The notes: generated by a model from the letters alone, not told the origin. Shown: positions 7,176 to 14,736, numbered from the stretch's first letter. The stretch: 44,791 nt of DNA from an uncultured Lachnospiraceae bacterium (GCA_902476265.1 CABSCP010000039.1:1-44791), one strand, 5' to 3'. A program made the numbers and translations.

Positions 7176-8693
7176 CTATTCCTCCACAATGTAGAGCTTC
7201 GCAATATTCTGTACATAGAGGGGATAAAATTCATAGCCGCCGAATTTCTTATTCAGGGCCACAAAAGAAGGCAGATCCTGGATATAGACATTCGCCGCAT
7301 CCTGGGCCAGGATCCTTTCACATTCCTTATAGTATTCCGTTTTCTCGGCATCATCCACGCTGGCTTTTGCGTTGGCAAAAGCTTCGTCATAGGATGGGTT
7401 TTTATAATTGATGAAATTGTTGCCCGCAGTGCTGGTGAAACGTTCCAGAAGAGCGGCCGCCGTCAGGCTGGAGGCATCCACGCCCACCACGGTGGCATCA
7501 TAATTCCTATCCGCATAAACCTCGGAAAGCCAGCTGTCCCATTCGATGAGCTGAATATTCGCCGTCACTCCGATCTGCTTTAACTGTTCCGCGATCACCT
7601 GTGCGGTATCAATATGCTGCTGATAATTGGAGGGGACGGTGAGGGTGAAAGAAAACCCGTCCGGATATCCGGCATCTGCCAGCAGTTTTTTCGCCTGTTC
7701 CACATTTGTGGCATACAGGTCATTTAATTCTTCCATATAGTATTTCCTGAATGCCGGAAACATACTGCTGCCAATCTGTGTGCCTTTGCCGTCGGAAACC
7801 ATGTCCATGATCCCCTGCGGGTCCACCGCATAGCAGAGCGCCTGCCGCACTCGTACATCATCAAAGGGCGCCTTTTCATTGTTCAGATACATCGCCTGTA
7901 CCAGATTCATGGTGCCTTCCAGCACATTGAAATCGCCGGACAGCTGCTGGGCCTGGGCCTGGGTGACCCGGGCAAACATGTCGATGGAACCGCCGTTTAA
8001 GCTGGTCACAATGGTGTCCGCATTGGCGATGATTTTTAAAGTAACATGCTCGATATTGGCGGGCGTCCCCCAGTAATCGCTAAATTTCTCCAGAATGATA
8101 TTTTCCTGGGGAGAACGGGAAACGTATTTATAGGGACCTGTCCCCACCGGATTGGTGTCCGCATTTTCATTGTGCGCCGGGATAATGGCCGCCGTCAGGT
8201 TGGGTAAAAAATCCGTATCCCCTTCCCTTAGCACCACTTCCACGGTTTTTTCATCCACAATATTCACGCTCTCAACAGCAGAAAACGCCGGTACCAACGG
8301 TCCTCCGTTACTGGTATCGGCGCATTTATCTAGTGAATATTTCACATCCTCCGCCGTAACAGTAGTGCCGTCGTGGAACTTTACATTGTCCCGGAGCGTA
8401 AAGGTATACACTTTTCCGTCCTCCGATATCGCATGGCTTTCTGCTACAGCGTCGTACAAATTTCCTTCGCTGTCAGGATTCACAAGGCCCTCAAATAAAT
8501 TGAACAATACCTCTTTCGTTCCTGCCGCCACCGCTTTGTGGGGGTCAAGACTGTCCTCAATGTCCTGAGGTATGCCAATGGTAATCTGAGAAGTATTCTC
8601 ACCCGCCTTATCACCCGAGCATGCGCCCAGTGCAATAGTCAGTGCCGTGCACACCAAAGTCAAAAGAATCTTCTTTGCTGCTTTTGTCTTCAT
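7176..8693 (-). CDS. oppA: peptide ABC transporter substrate-binding lipoprotein (SBP family 5)
   Basis: A 505-residue extracytoplasmic solute-binding protein of the OppA/DppA family. A basic, hydrophobic signal peptide ends in a lipobox ALGAC with the acylated Cys at residue 25. The mature domain shows the family-5 signature region SAHKAV-like DPHKAVAAGTKEV, and later VYTFTLRDNVKFHDG, which is the classic SBP_bac_5 motif. It should capture peptides or related ligands outside the membrane and deliver them to OppBC. It is the first gene of the operon, with an AAAAGGAGAGA ribosome site, and a sigma-A type promoter lies about 130 bp upstream. Ligand specificity cannot be inferred from sequence alone. 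Confidence 0.93.
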   Translation of the reverse strand: MKTKAAKKILLTLVCTALTIALGACSGDKAGENTSQITIGIPQDIEDSLDPHKAVAAGTKEVLFNLFEGLVNPDSEGNLYDAVAESHAISEDGKVYTFTLRDNVKFHDGTTVTAEDVKYSLDKCADTSNGGPLVPAFSAVESVNIVDEKTVEVVLREGDTDFLPNLTAAIIPAHNENADTNPVGTGPYKYVSRSPQENIILEKFSDYWGTPANIEHVTLKIIANADTIVTSLNGGSIDMFARVTQAQAQQLSGDFNVLEGTMNLVQAMYLNNEKAPFDDVRVRQALCYAVDPQGIMDMVSDGKGTQIGSSMFPAFRKYYMEELNDLYATNVEQAKKLLADAGYPDGFSFTLTVPSNYQQHIDTAQVIAEQLKQIGVTANIQLIEWDSWLSEVYADRNYDATVVGVDASSLTAAALLERFTSTAGNNFINYKNPSYDEAFANAKASVDDAEKTEYYKECERILAQDAANVYIQDLPSFVALNKKFGGYEFYPLYVQNIAKLYIVEE

Positions 8694-8822
8694 GTGTCTC
8701 TCCTTTTTTGATTTAAACTCTATTCAGTTGTCTTTCCGCATTGCGGCATCGCTGTCCACATGCAAAAGTAAAGCCCGGAAACACGAAACCCTTCTTTTTC
8801 CATTCCGTTTTCCATCGTGCCT

Positions 8823-8851
8823 ATTGTATCCATTCTTATTTAAAAATGCAA
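8823..8851 (-). promoter_or_regulatory. sigma-A type promoter of the opp-yqeG-aro operon
   Basis: Minus strand -35 TTGCAT (8846-8851), 17-bp spacer, -10 TACAAT (8823-8828). The predicted transcript has a leader of about 120 nt before oppA containing a small CCGCA/TGCGG hairpin. No riboswitch or T-box signature was recognised in the leader. The rest of 8852-8952 holds nothing I can name. Confidence 0.75.
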
Positions 8852-8952
8852 TACCTTTGTTAAAAAAAAATCAAACCTTTTCCAATCCAGTTCGATCGAA
8901 AGGGCTGCAACTGCCTGCCCATTCACACCGCCGTTTGCCGGGACTTTCACAT

Positions 8953-8994
8953 TAAAAAGCCGGAGTCCTGTCCCGTCAAACAGCATACTCCGGC
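8953..8994 (-). terminator. Rho-independent terminator after nrdR
   Basis: An 8-bp stem (gccggagt 8959-8966 with actccggc 8987-8994) is followed on the minus strand by TTTTT. It lies 9 bp past the nrdR stop. Confidence 0.75.
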
Positions 8995-9003
8995 CATCCT
9001 GCC

Positions 9004-9462
9004 TTATTTTTCCTTCTCCATCACCTTTTTCAACTCATCCATAAAGGTGTTGATATCCTTAAACTCTCTGTAAACGGACGCGAAGCGGACATACGCCACC
9101 GCCTCCAGATCCTTGAGTTTATCCATCACCAGTTCCCCGATCACCGCGCTGGGAATTTCCTTTTCCTCCCGGCTGAAAATCTCCGTTTCCACATCGTCAA
9201 TCAGACGGTTAATCTCATTGACACTGACCGGCCGTTTATGGCAGGCCCTCAGGACGCCGGCTTCAATCTTTGACCGGTCATACGGCTCCCGGTTATTATC
9301 TTTTTTTATCACGATGAGCGGAATAGTCTCAATCTTTTCATAAGTGGTAAAACGTTTCCCGCACTCATCACAGACGCGGCGTCTTCTGATGGAATTATTT
9401 TCATCGGAAGGCCTGGAATCAATCACTCTCGTATTCTCATGGCCGCAAAATGGACATTTCAT
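9004..9462 (-). CDS. nrdR: transcriptional repressor NrdR
   Basis: A 152-residue ATP/dATP-responsive repressor of ribonucleotide reductase genes. The N-terminal zinc ribbon has Cys3, Cys6, Cys31 and Cys34, with the conserved TRVIDSRPS and RRRRVCDECGKRFTTYE. The ATP-cone follows at about 47-137 (VIKKDNNREPYDRSKIEAG). Length matches the family (about 150). It is a short transcription unit bounded by its own terminator. No NrdR-regulated nrd gene is in this window. Confidence 0.97.
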   Translation of the reverse strand: MKCPFCGHENTRVIDSRPSDENNSIRRRRVCDECGKRFTTYEKIETIPLIVIKKDNNREPYDRSKIEAGVLRACHKRPVSVNEINRLIDDVETEIFSREEKEIPSAVIGELVMDKLKDLEAVAYVRFASVYREFKDINTFMDELKKVMEKEK

Positions 9463-9519
9463 GGTTTATCCTCCGCATCGTTTTTTCTGATCCTATCCAA
9501 ACTGCTGTAACACTTCCCT

Positions 9520-9548
9520 ATTGTATCATAAAACCGATATGAAATCCA
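9520..9548 (-). promoter_or_regulatory. possible promoter of nrdR
   Basis: Minus strand TGATACAAT (TACAAT at 9520-9525) is an extended -10 about 58 bp upstream of the nrdR ATG. The -35 region is poor, so this is a tentative call. Confidence 0.4.
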
Positions 9549-9596
9549 TAATTTTTCCGAAGGAGATTATTCGTTGTCTTTTTGTTACAACATATG

Positions 9597-9717
9597 TCGA
9601 TGCCGGACGGCGCCTGCAGCATCCCCACAGCGGACAGCCTGTCCCTGTAAGGGCCGTTATCCATGCGCCGGCATTTGGGCCGTGTTCTTTACGGCCCTAC
9701 GTGCCGCCGGGCATCGA
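9597..9717. other. intergenic highly structured element of unknown function
   Basis: The arms tcgatgcc (9597-9604) and ggcatcga (9710-9717) can close a stem of about 14 bp once the adjoining GG/CC and CGGC/GCCG pairs are included. Inside it are hairpin ggaca/tgtcc (9632-9644) and a long-range stem agggccgt (9650-9657)/acggccct (9691-9698) with a small atgc/gcat hairpin in its loop. No convincing reading frame covers it. It could be a small structured RNA on either strand or a REP/MITE-like repeat. It sits between nrdR and ymxH. Confidence 0.45.
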
Positions 9718-9735
9718 AATTTGGGCAGTTGAGTA

Positions 9736-9972
9736 TTACGGCACATCCACCATGATGATGTCCGGTCCGATTTGTTTGATGTCTTTATAGCAGATCGCAT
9801 ATTCAGTATCAGGGTGGAACAGACATTTCCAGTTCCACCCTGATACGCCGGGCACGATGATTTTACTGATACAGCCCGTACATTCATCAAATTCAAAATC
9901 AATCACATGGCCCATTTTCCTGCAGTCCCGCAGGTTCACGACCTCTTTGCATTTCAGTTCCGAAAACAGCAT
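9736..9972 (-). CDS. ymxH: YlmC/YmxH family PRC-barrel sporulation protein
   Basis: A 78-residue protein of the YlmC/YmxH family. It is a single PRC-barrel-like beta domain: LKCKEVVNLRDCRKMGHVID, then IVPG and YAICYKDIKQIGPDIIMVD. Length and motifs match members in Bacillus and Clostridia, where family members are expressed in sporulation, although a biochemical role is not established. Position between nrdR and sigma factor genes fits a sporulation-linked locus. The start ATG follows GGCGGGAGACAAAAG. Confidence 0.85.
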   Translation of the reverse strand: MLFSELKCKEVVNLRDCRKMGHVIDFEFDECTGCISKIIVPGVSGWNWKCLFHPDTEYAICYKDIKQIGPDIIMVDVP

Positions 9973-10047
9973 CTTTTGTCTCCCGCCGTTTTCTTCATTA
10001 TATTCCGCACGGTCTGCCGATTTGCCTGTCCGCCCTGTTTCCGTTTT

Positions 10048-11541
10048 TCAGTCCGTCTGAATCAGATAAATTTTCCTGTTGACGATATCTGCAATATCCG
10101 TTCCGTCTTCATTCAGGATCACATCATCTTCCACAAAAACAGCCCTTTCATCCGGCAGGATACACAGGACGCCGCCGGCCGGAAGTTCGTACTGCGCCTT
10201 TTTTATAACCGCTTTTTCATCTCCCAGGTTATAGGAATAAACGCCGGCAGGTCCCCAGATGAGCAGATCCGAATCCATTCCCGGGCTTACCACATCATAA
10301 GCGCCCATGCCGGCCGGCAGGACCCCTTCCCACTTTTCCGCAATTTCTCCCTTTTCCACATCAAATCCGACTACGGCAGGATTCCAGTCATCTCCGTCCA
10401 TGAGCACGCCATAGACCTGTCCGTTTCTACCGCGTCCCAGCCCGCGGATATCGCCGTTTGGATAATCGATTTTGTGGATCAGGCTGCCGTTCTGATCCAG
10501 GATGAGTATGGTCTGTTCCTTTTTCCCGGCCCTCAGTTCAGTCAGAAAATATCTCCCCTGGTTGTCCACCGCAAGGGCCTGGTATCCCATTCTGCTGCCG
10601 CAAAGATCGGTCACATCGATTTGCGCCAGCTGCTGGCCTTCCGGTGAAATCTTCCACAGAACCGACCGGGAGCGCTCCCTGTCAGATAGCAGGATGCAGA
10701 GATTTCCCTGCAGGTCGGTCGTCATTTTATGAGGGCTCAGATTTTCCGGCACCTGCACATCCATTTTGACCAGTGCCTTCTTTCCCGCATCCAGACGATA
10801 GATTGCTGCCTGATTGCCATTCCATTCCAGCCGCTCCTCTCCGAAATACACCTCTTTTGCCGAAGCCGCCGCAAACTCTGCCCTGGTCCCGCTGCAGACA
10901 ATTTCCAGATCCCCGGCCTCCAGTTCAACAGAAACTTCCGCCAGTCCCGGCACCTCCGACCGGTCCAGACTTCCTTCTTCCACCTTCTGTCTGGTATCCT
11001 GCAGGCTGTACTCTCTCTTTTCCATAAAGTCAATGATCTGCAGGATTTCCTCATCGGTGAGTTCGGTTTCCGGCAAAAAATAGGTGCTGCGGGAAGCCAG
11101 GCAGGCTACGCCGCTGCCTTCATATTCCGAAGCCTTTTCGATTATTTTCAGCTCTCCCTGCGGGAAAATCCCCTCGTTTTGATAAGCCTGTCTCAGGCTT
11201 TCCATCCTTTTTTCTTCTCCCTCTGTCAGCTCTCTGGAGTAAAAATCAGCCAGGGAAGTATTTTGCGCCGCCTGATAATAGGAAAGCTTCTCTTCCGCAT
11301 TCATGGCAGCCATCCGCTGTGAGACGTAATTCACGGCTGCTGTCACCGTTACGGAAAGCATGGCTGTCAGCGCCGCCGCAAGCACCAGCACTGTCTTCCA
11401 GTTCCTATGCTTTCTTCTCCTCTCCGGAAGCCTTCGCAGCATTTTCTCCACATCCCTGTCAAAGTTCTCCGGAAGCGCAGGTACTCTTTCTTTCTCCTTT
11501 TGCGCCATTTCCATAAGCTTCTGATCAAATGTATCCTTCAT
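10048..11541 (-). CDS. membrane-anchored candidate anti-sigma factor with beta-propeller-like ectodomain
   Basis: A 497-residue protein of no recognised family. The first 48 residues are charged and cytoplasmic, and RRRKHRNWK precedes one transmembrane helix (about 49-72). The remainder should lie outside the membrane. A middle helical region of about 75-200 precedes repeated WD/NHL-like units (for example VLWKISPEGQQLAQIDVT, LAVDNQGRYFLTE, LILDQNGSLIHKIDYPNGD), suggesting a beta-propeller. The gene starts 16 bp after the ECF sigma gene, which is the usual place for the cognate anti-sigma factor, but no zinc-type anti-sigma HxxxCxxC motif is visible. The anti-sigma role is therefore inference from position and topology. 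It could equally be an envelope sensor in the same regulon. Confidence 0.6.
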   Translation of the reverse strand: MKDTFDQKLMEMAQKEKERVPALPENFDRDVEKMLRRLPERRRKHRNWKTVLVLAAALTAMLSVTVTAAVNYVSQRMAAMNAEEKLSYYQAAQNTSLADFYSRELTEGEEKRMESLRQAYQNEGIFPQGELKIIEKASEYEGSGVACLASRSTYFLPETELTDEEILQIIDFMEKREYSLQDTRQKVEEGSLDRSEVPGLAEVSVELEAGDLEIVCSGTRAEFAAASAKEVYFGEERLEWNGNQAAIYRLDAGKKALVKMDVQVPENLSPHKMTTDLQGNLCILLSDRERSRSVLWKISPEGQQLAQIDVTDLCGSRMGYQALAVDNQGRYFLTELRAGKKEQTILILDQNGSLIHKIDYPNGDIRGLGRGRNGQVYGVLMDGDDWNPAVVGFDVEKGEIAEKWEGVLPAGMGAYDVVSPGMDSDLLIWGPAGVYSYNLGDEKAVIKKAQYELPAGGVLCILPDERAVFVEDDVILNEDGTDIADIVNRKIYLIQTD

Positions 11542-11557
11542 ATGATTCTCCTTTCCC

Positions 11558-12022
11558 CTATGCCAGCATGACCCGCAGTCTTTCCTTCGCCCGGGACAGC
11601 CTGGATTTAACGGTTCCCTCCGTTATTTTTAAAACATCGCTGATCTCTCTGATTTTCAGTTCTTCATAATAGTATAAAATGATCACCGTCCTGTACTTTT
11701 CATCCAGACTCAACACAATCTCCCACAGATCATCGTGCCGGTCGCTTTGGCCTGCACTTTTGGAACCGGCGTCCTCTGTCAGATCGATCCGCTTCCGGTT
11801 GCGGTATATTTTTTTTGCCTCATTGGCCGTGATGCTCATAATCCACGGTCTGAATTTATCGGCATCCCGCAGTGTATGGAGACATTCCCAGGCTTTCATA
11901 ACCGTCTCTCCCACCGCATCTTCTGCGTCCGCCTGGTTTTTCAGTATCCCATAGGCAAGCCGGTACATCGGGACTTTATATTCCTTGATCCGCTCGGCAA
12001 AACCGTCCCTGGTTATCCGCAT
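11558..12022 (-). CDS. ECF-type RNA polymerase sigma factor
   Basis: A 154-residue extracytoplasmic-function sigma factor. Region 2 (about 15-80) has YRLAYGILKNQADAEDAVGE and KFRPWIMSITANEA. Region 4 (about 100-150) has LDEKYRTVIILYYYEELKI followed by the helix-turn-helix ITEGTVKSRLSRAKERL. Regions 1 and 3 are absent, as expected. An ECF-like promoter lies directly upstream, and the transmembrane partner gene follows at once, which suggests autoregulated signal response. The ribosome site is GAGAGGTGA. Exact ECF subgroup cannot be set here. Confidence 0.92.
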   Translation of the reverse strand: MRITRDGFAERIKEYKVPMYRLAYGILKNQADAEDAVGETVMKAWECLHTLRDADKFRPWIMSITANEAKKIYRNRKRIDLTEDAGSKSAGQSDRHDDLWEIVLSLDEKYRTVIILYYYEELKIREISDVLKITEGTVKSRLSRAKERLRVMLA

Positions 12023-12062
12023 CTTTGTTCACCTCTCCTCATTTTTTAGAAGCTTCTGCTTA

Positions 12063-12091
12063 TTAGAGTATCACACTCTCCGAAAGGTTCC
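12063..12091 (-). promoter_or_regulatory. ECF-type autoregulatory promoter candidate
   Basis: Minus strand GGAACC (12086-12091, within GGAACCTTTC), 17-bp spacer, then CTCTAA (12063-12068). The GGAACC core resembles ECF -35 elements rather than sigma-A sites. Its position 41 bp before the sigma gene fits autoregulation. Confidence 0.5.
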
Positions 12092-12154
12092 ATGACATTT
12101 CAAAATAAAAGAATAAAAATCATATTCCTTGTCCATCCTTCTATTAACAGACAA

Positions 12155-12191
12155 GGCGGCCGTATATCTGCCAAAAAAGCGGACGGCCGCC
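12155..12191 (+). promoter_or_regulatory. leader hairpin upstream of sigG
   Basis: A perfect 9-bp GC-rich stem (ggcggccgt 12155-12163 with acggccgcc 12183-12191) ends 7 bp before the AGGAGG ribosome site of sigG (12199-12204). It lacks a T run, so it is unlikely to be a terminator. A 5' leader hairpin that tunes sigG translation has been described in B. subtilis, and this could be analogous. Confidence 0.55.
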
Positions 12192-12213
12192 GGACAAATA
12201 GGAGGCTTTTGCC

Positions 12214-12993
12214 ATGGCACTGAATAAAGTGGAAATCTGCGGCGTCAATACATCCAAGCTGCCGGTGCTTACCAATGAAGAAAAGGACGCTCTGTTCGTA
12301 AAAATCCGCCAGGGGGACGAAAACGCCAGGGAACTGTTCATCAATGGCAATCTGCGCCTTGTTTTAAGCGTCATCAGGCGCTTCGCATCCACAAATGAAA
12401 ATGTGGATGATTTATTTCAGATCGGCTGTATCGGACTGATCAAGGCGATCGATAACTTCAACACGGAGCTGGGCGTCCGTTTTTCCACCTATGCGGTGCC
12501 CATGATCATCGGAGAAATCCGCCGCTTTCTGCGGGACAATAATTCCATCCGGGTGAGTCGTTCTTTAAGGGACACCGCTTACAAAGCCATCTACGCCAAA
12601 GAAAACCTGATGAAAAAAAATCAGAAGGAGCCCACCATCAGCGAGGTTGCCGCTGAAGTGGGCATTTCCAGAGAGGATATCGTCTATGCTCTGGACGCCA
12701 TCCAGAATCCCATGAGCCTGTACGAGCCTGTCTATACGGACGGCGGGGATACCCTCTATGTGATGGACCAGATCCGGGATAAAAAGAATAAGGAAGAAAA
12801 CTGGGTGGAGCATCTTTCCCTCACAGACGCCATGAAAAAATTAAATGACCGGGAACGGGAAATCATCGGACTTCGTTTTTTTGAAGGGAAAACCCAGATG
12901 GAGGTAGCCGACATCATCGGTATTTCCCAGGCCCAGGTCTCCAGGCTTGAAAAAAACGCCCTGCGCACCATGCGGACTTATTTAAGCGCATGA
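12214..12993 (+). CDS. sigG: sporulation sigma factor SigG (late forespore)
   Basis: A 259-residue sigma-70 family factor that directs late forespore transcription. The N-terminus (MALNKVEICGVNTSKLPVL) is the typical SigG start. Region 2 contains GNLRLVLSVIRRF and FQIGCIGLIKAIDNFN, and the -10 recognition helix is in FSTYAVPMIIGEIRRFLRD. Region 3 follows, and region 4 ends with QMEVADIIGISQAQVSRLEK. The start has a near-perfect AGGAGG with 9-bp spacing. It is the only rightward gene in the core region and faces sigE tail to tail, whereas spoIIGA-sigE-sigG are usually collinear. It should therefore depend entirely on its own promoter, with no read-through from spoIIG. Confidence 0.95.
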   Translation: MALNKVEICGVNTSKLPVLTNEEKDALFVKIRQGDENARELFINGNLRLVLSVIRRFASTNENVDDLFQIGCIGLIKAIDNFNTELGVRFSTYAVPMIIGEIRRFLRDNNSIRVSRSLRDTAYKAIYAKENLMKKNQKEPTISEVAAEVGISREDIVYALDAIQNPMSLYEPVYTDGGDTLYVMDQIRDKKNKEENWVEHLSLTDAMKKLNDREREIIGLRFFEGKTQMEVADIIGISQAQVSRLEKNALRTMRTYLSA

Positions 12994-13024
12994 TGTACAG
13001 GACGTTGTCAGGGGGCTGTCTTAT

Positions 13025-13067
13025 GGCTGAAAAAAGGATCATTCCTTCACCATTTCTTTTTTCAGCC
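13025..13067. terminator. possible bidirectional terminator between sigG and sigE
   Basis: A perfect 12-bp inverted repeat (ggctgaaaaaag 13025-13036, cttttttcagcc 13056-13067) spans the sigE stop codon, with the A/T run inside the stem. It could stop either convergent transcript. The architecture is not classical, so confidence is modest. Confidence 0.45.
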
Positions 13068-13779
13068 GCTTCATAATTTTTTTCTCCAGCCGGGAGATGT
13101 AGGACTGGGAAATGCCCAGATAATTTGCCACTTCCTTCTGCGTCATTTCCCTCCCTTCCGGTGAATTTAAACCGAAACGTAAATTTACGATAGTTCTTTC
13201 CCTTTCGGATAATTTATCCACAGCCTTCCGCAGAATTTTGCGTTCGGCCTCATTTTCGATATCCTTATAAATCACATCTTCATCCGTGCCCAGAATATCG
13301 GAAAGAAGAAGTTCATTCCCGTCCCAGTCCACATTTAAGGGTTCGTCGATGGAGACTTCCATGCGGGTTTTGCTGTTCCTGCGCAGATACATGAGAATCT
13401 CGTTTTCAATACAGCGGGAAGCATAGGTAGCCAGCTTGATATTTTTTCCGGGATTGAAGGTGTTGATGGATTTGATCAGCCCGATGGTACCGATGGAGAT
13501 CAGATCCTCCACTCCCACCCCTGTGTTGTCAAATTTCTTGGCGATGTAAACCACCAGCCGCAGATTATGCTCTATGAGGATGGATCTGGCTTCATTCCCA
13601 TATTCCTCCGATGTCAGATCCTGGATCACTTCGGATTCCTGGGCGCTTTCCAGCGGAGGCGGCAGCACGTCGGCTCCTCCGATATAATGAATATCCCCTT
13701 CTTTTGCCATAAAAAAAGCCGGCTCCCTGCGGATGAGTTTAAACTGCATTTTCCCCGGCATCGCTACTTTCAATATCAT
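13039..13779 (-). CDS. sigE: sporulation sigma factor SigE precursor (early mother cell)
   Basis: A 246-residue pro-sigma-E, the first mother-cell sigma factor. About 30 N-terminal residues form the inhibitory pro-sequence. Cleavage is expected near GDIHYIGG, just before the conserved ADVLPPPL. Region 2 has EHNLRLVVYIAKKFDNTG and GTIGLIKSINTFNP, and region 4 ends in KEVANYLGISQSYISRLEK. The chosen ATG has AAAGGAG at good spacing and overlaps the 3' end of spoIIGA by 41 bp, coupling the factor to its processing protease. Confidence 0.96.
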   Translation of the reverse strand: MILKVAMPGKMQFKLIRREPAFFMAKEGDIHYIGGADVLPPPLESAQESEVIQDLTSEEYGNEARSILIEHNLRLVVYIAKKFDNTGVGVEDLISIGTIGLIKSINTFNPGKNIKLATYASRCIENEILMYLRRNSKTRMEVSIDEPLNVDWDGNELLLSDILGTDEDVIYKDIENEAERKILRKAVDKLSERERTIVNLRFGLNSPEGREMTQKEVANYLGISQSYISRLEKKIMKRLKKEMVKE

Positions 13780-14593
13780 GGTTTTCTCCTTTCTTTTCCT
13801 CCAGTAATGCAGGATGCAGGATCAGCTGGTAACGGCCGGCCGCAGACAGCTTCTGCGGGCTCACTGCAAGCATCACCTGTTTTATCCTTCTTTCCTGTCC
13901 GTCCTTTTCCAGATACATTTCCTCCACAGCCTCCGCCTGTAGCAGGCCGTGTTGTTTTCCGATGGAATGATATGGGATAATATGTATTTTTTCCGGCTTT
14001 TGCAAAAGCCCCAGCATCTCTGCCACTTCTTTTTCCACCAGGCATACCGGCTGTCCCGTAAACGGATCATACAGGCTGTTGCCGCTGTCCATCAGCGCCG
14101 TTCCTGCTGCCCGGCGGTTTCCCGCCTTCATTTCCACCTGCCACAGCAAATTTTTATTTCTCCTGCGCTCTCTGCCGATCAGTCCCAGTAAACACATTGC
14201 GGAAAAGGAGGCGGGAATCAGGATTTTTACCAGGGAAAGAGGGGTTCCTCTGCCGCATCCGGCTCCCAAAATGCCGCCCAGCACAGAGGCTGACAGCACA
14301 TAAAAAAATGCGGCTCGAAACATGCTCTCCCATTTCCGGAATCCAAATGCCAGCTGCAGCGCAGCCAGCCCCGCGATCATGGATGCGGCATTTTTCAGCA
14401 CCTTCACCCCCGGTATTTTCCCTGCCGGAATCAAAAGGATCGCCAGAAAGAAGAGGGCTCCCGCCGCTGCCGCGCCCAGCAGGCGTTTCCAGTCGGTCTG
14501 ACAGGATGCCAGCTTCGCTGTCAGCAGCAGCAGGAGAAGGTTCATGATGAAATGCAGGAAGAAAATGCGGTCAACATATAAACTGTACTGCAT
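13739..14593 (-). CDS. spoIIGA: sigma-E processing peptidase SpoIIGA
   Basis: A 284-residue membrane aspartic protease that activates pro-sigma-E at the sporulation septum. The N-terminal half has about five hydrophobic helices (from YVDRIFFLHFIMNLLLLLL onward). The C-terminal half is the protease domain, with the catalytic Asp in ALMDSGNSLYDP. The frame is open for 32 more codons upstream, but the ATG at 14593 has a GGGAGGAG ribosome site and gives the family-typical MQYSLYVDRIF start. It overlaps sigE. A spoIIG-like promoter lies 43 bp upstream, and ftsZ lies beyond that, the usual neighbourhood. Confidence 0.95.
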   Translation of the reverse strand: MQYSLYVDRIFFLHFIMNLLLLLLTAKLASCQTDWKRLLGAAAAGALFFLAILLIPAGKIPGVKVLKNAASMIAGLAALQLAFGFRKWESMFRAAFFYVLSASVLGGILGAGCGRGTPLSLVKILIPASFSAMCLLGLIGRERRRNKNLLWQVEMKAGNRRAAGTALMDSGNSLYDPFTGQPVCLVEKEVAEMLGLLQKPEKIHIIPYHSIGKQHGLLQAEAVEEMYLEKDGQERRIKQVMLAVSPQKLSAAGRYQLILHPALLEEKKGENHDIESSDAGENAV

Positions 14594-14635
14594 CTTTGCT
14601 CCTCCCATATCTTTTCTCCTGAAATGTATGTCCTT

Positions 14636-14711
14636 ATTATAGACAGAAGGGCGCGCGGATTTTGTCAAAACAAGGGCCGCCATCCTCATTATTTTCCGTC
14701 ATTTTTCGACA
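14636..14711 (-). promoter_or_regulatory. spoIIG-like promoter with tandem Spo0A boxes
   Basis: Minus strand -35 TTGACA (14663-14668) and -10 TATAAT (14636-14641) are both perfect but 21 bp apart, as in the Spo0A-activated B. subtilis spoIIG promoter, which has an overlong spacer. Upstream is an exact 0A box TGTCGAA (14705-14711) and, 10 bp on, TGACGGA (14695-14701, one mismatch). A further imperfect box TGACAAA overlaps the -35. Confidence 0.8.
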
Positions 14712-14736
14712 GGAAAAGAGAGGCCGTTTGACATAC

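Noticed and set aside
8694..8822. Riboswitch or T-box in the oppA leader
   Set aside because: The leader has only a small CCGCA hairpin; no T-box sequence, specifier loop or known aptamer core was seen.
9657..9902. Leftward 81-codon ORF overlapping ymxH and the structured element
   Set aside because: Overlaps ymxH in another frame; the ymxH frame has clear family motifs and its own ribosome site.
12100..12150. SigF/SigG-type promoter for sigG (GAATA ... CATCCTT)
   Set aside because: Elements are present only loosely and the spacing is uncertain, so no promoter is annotated.
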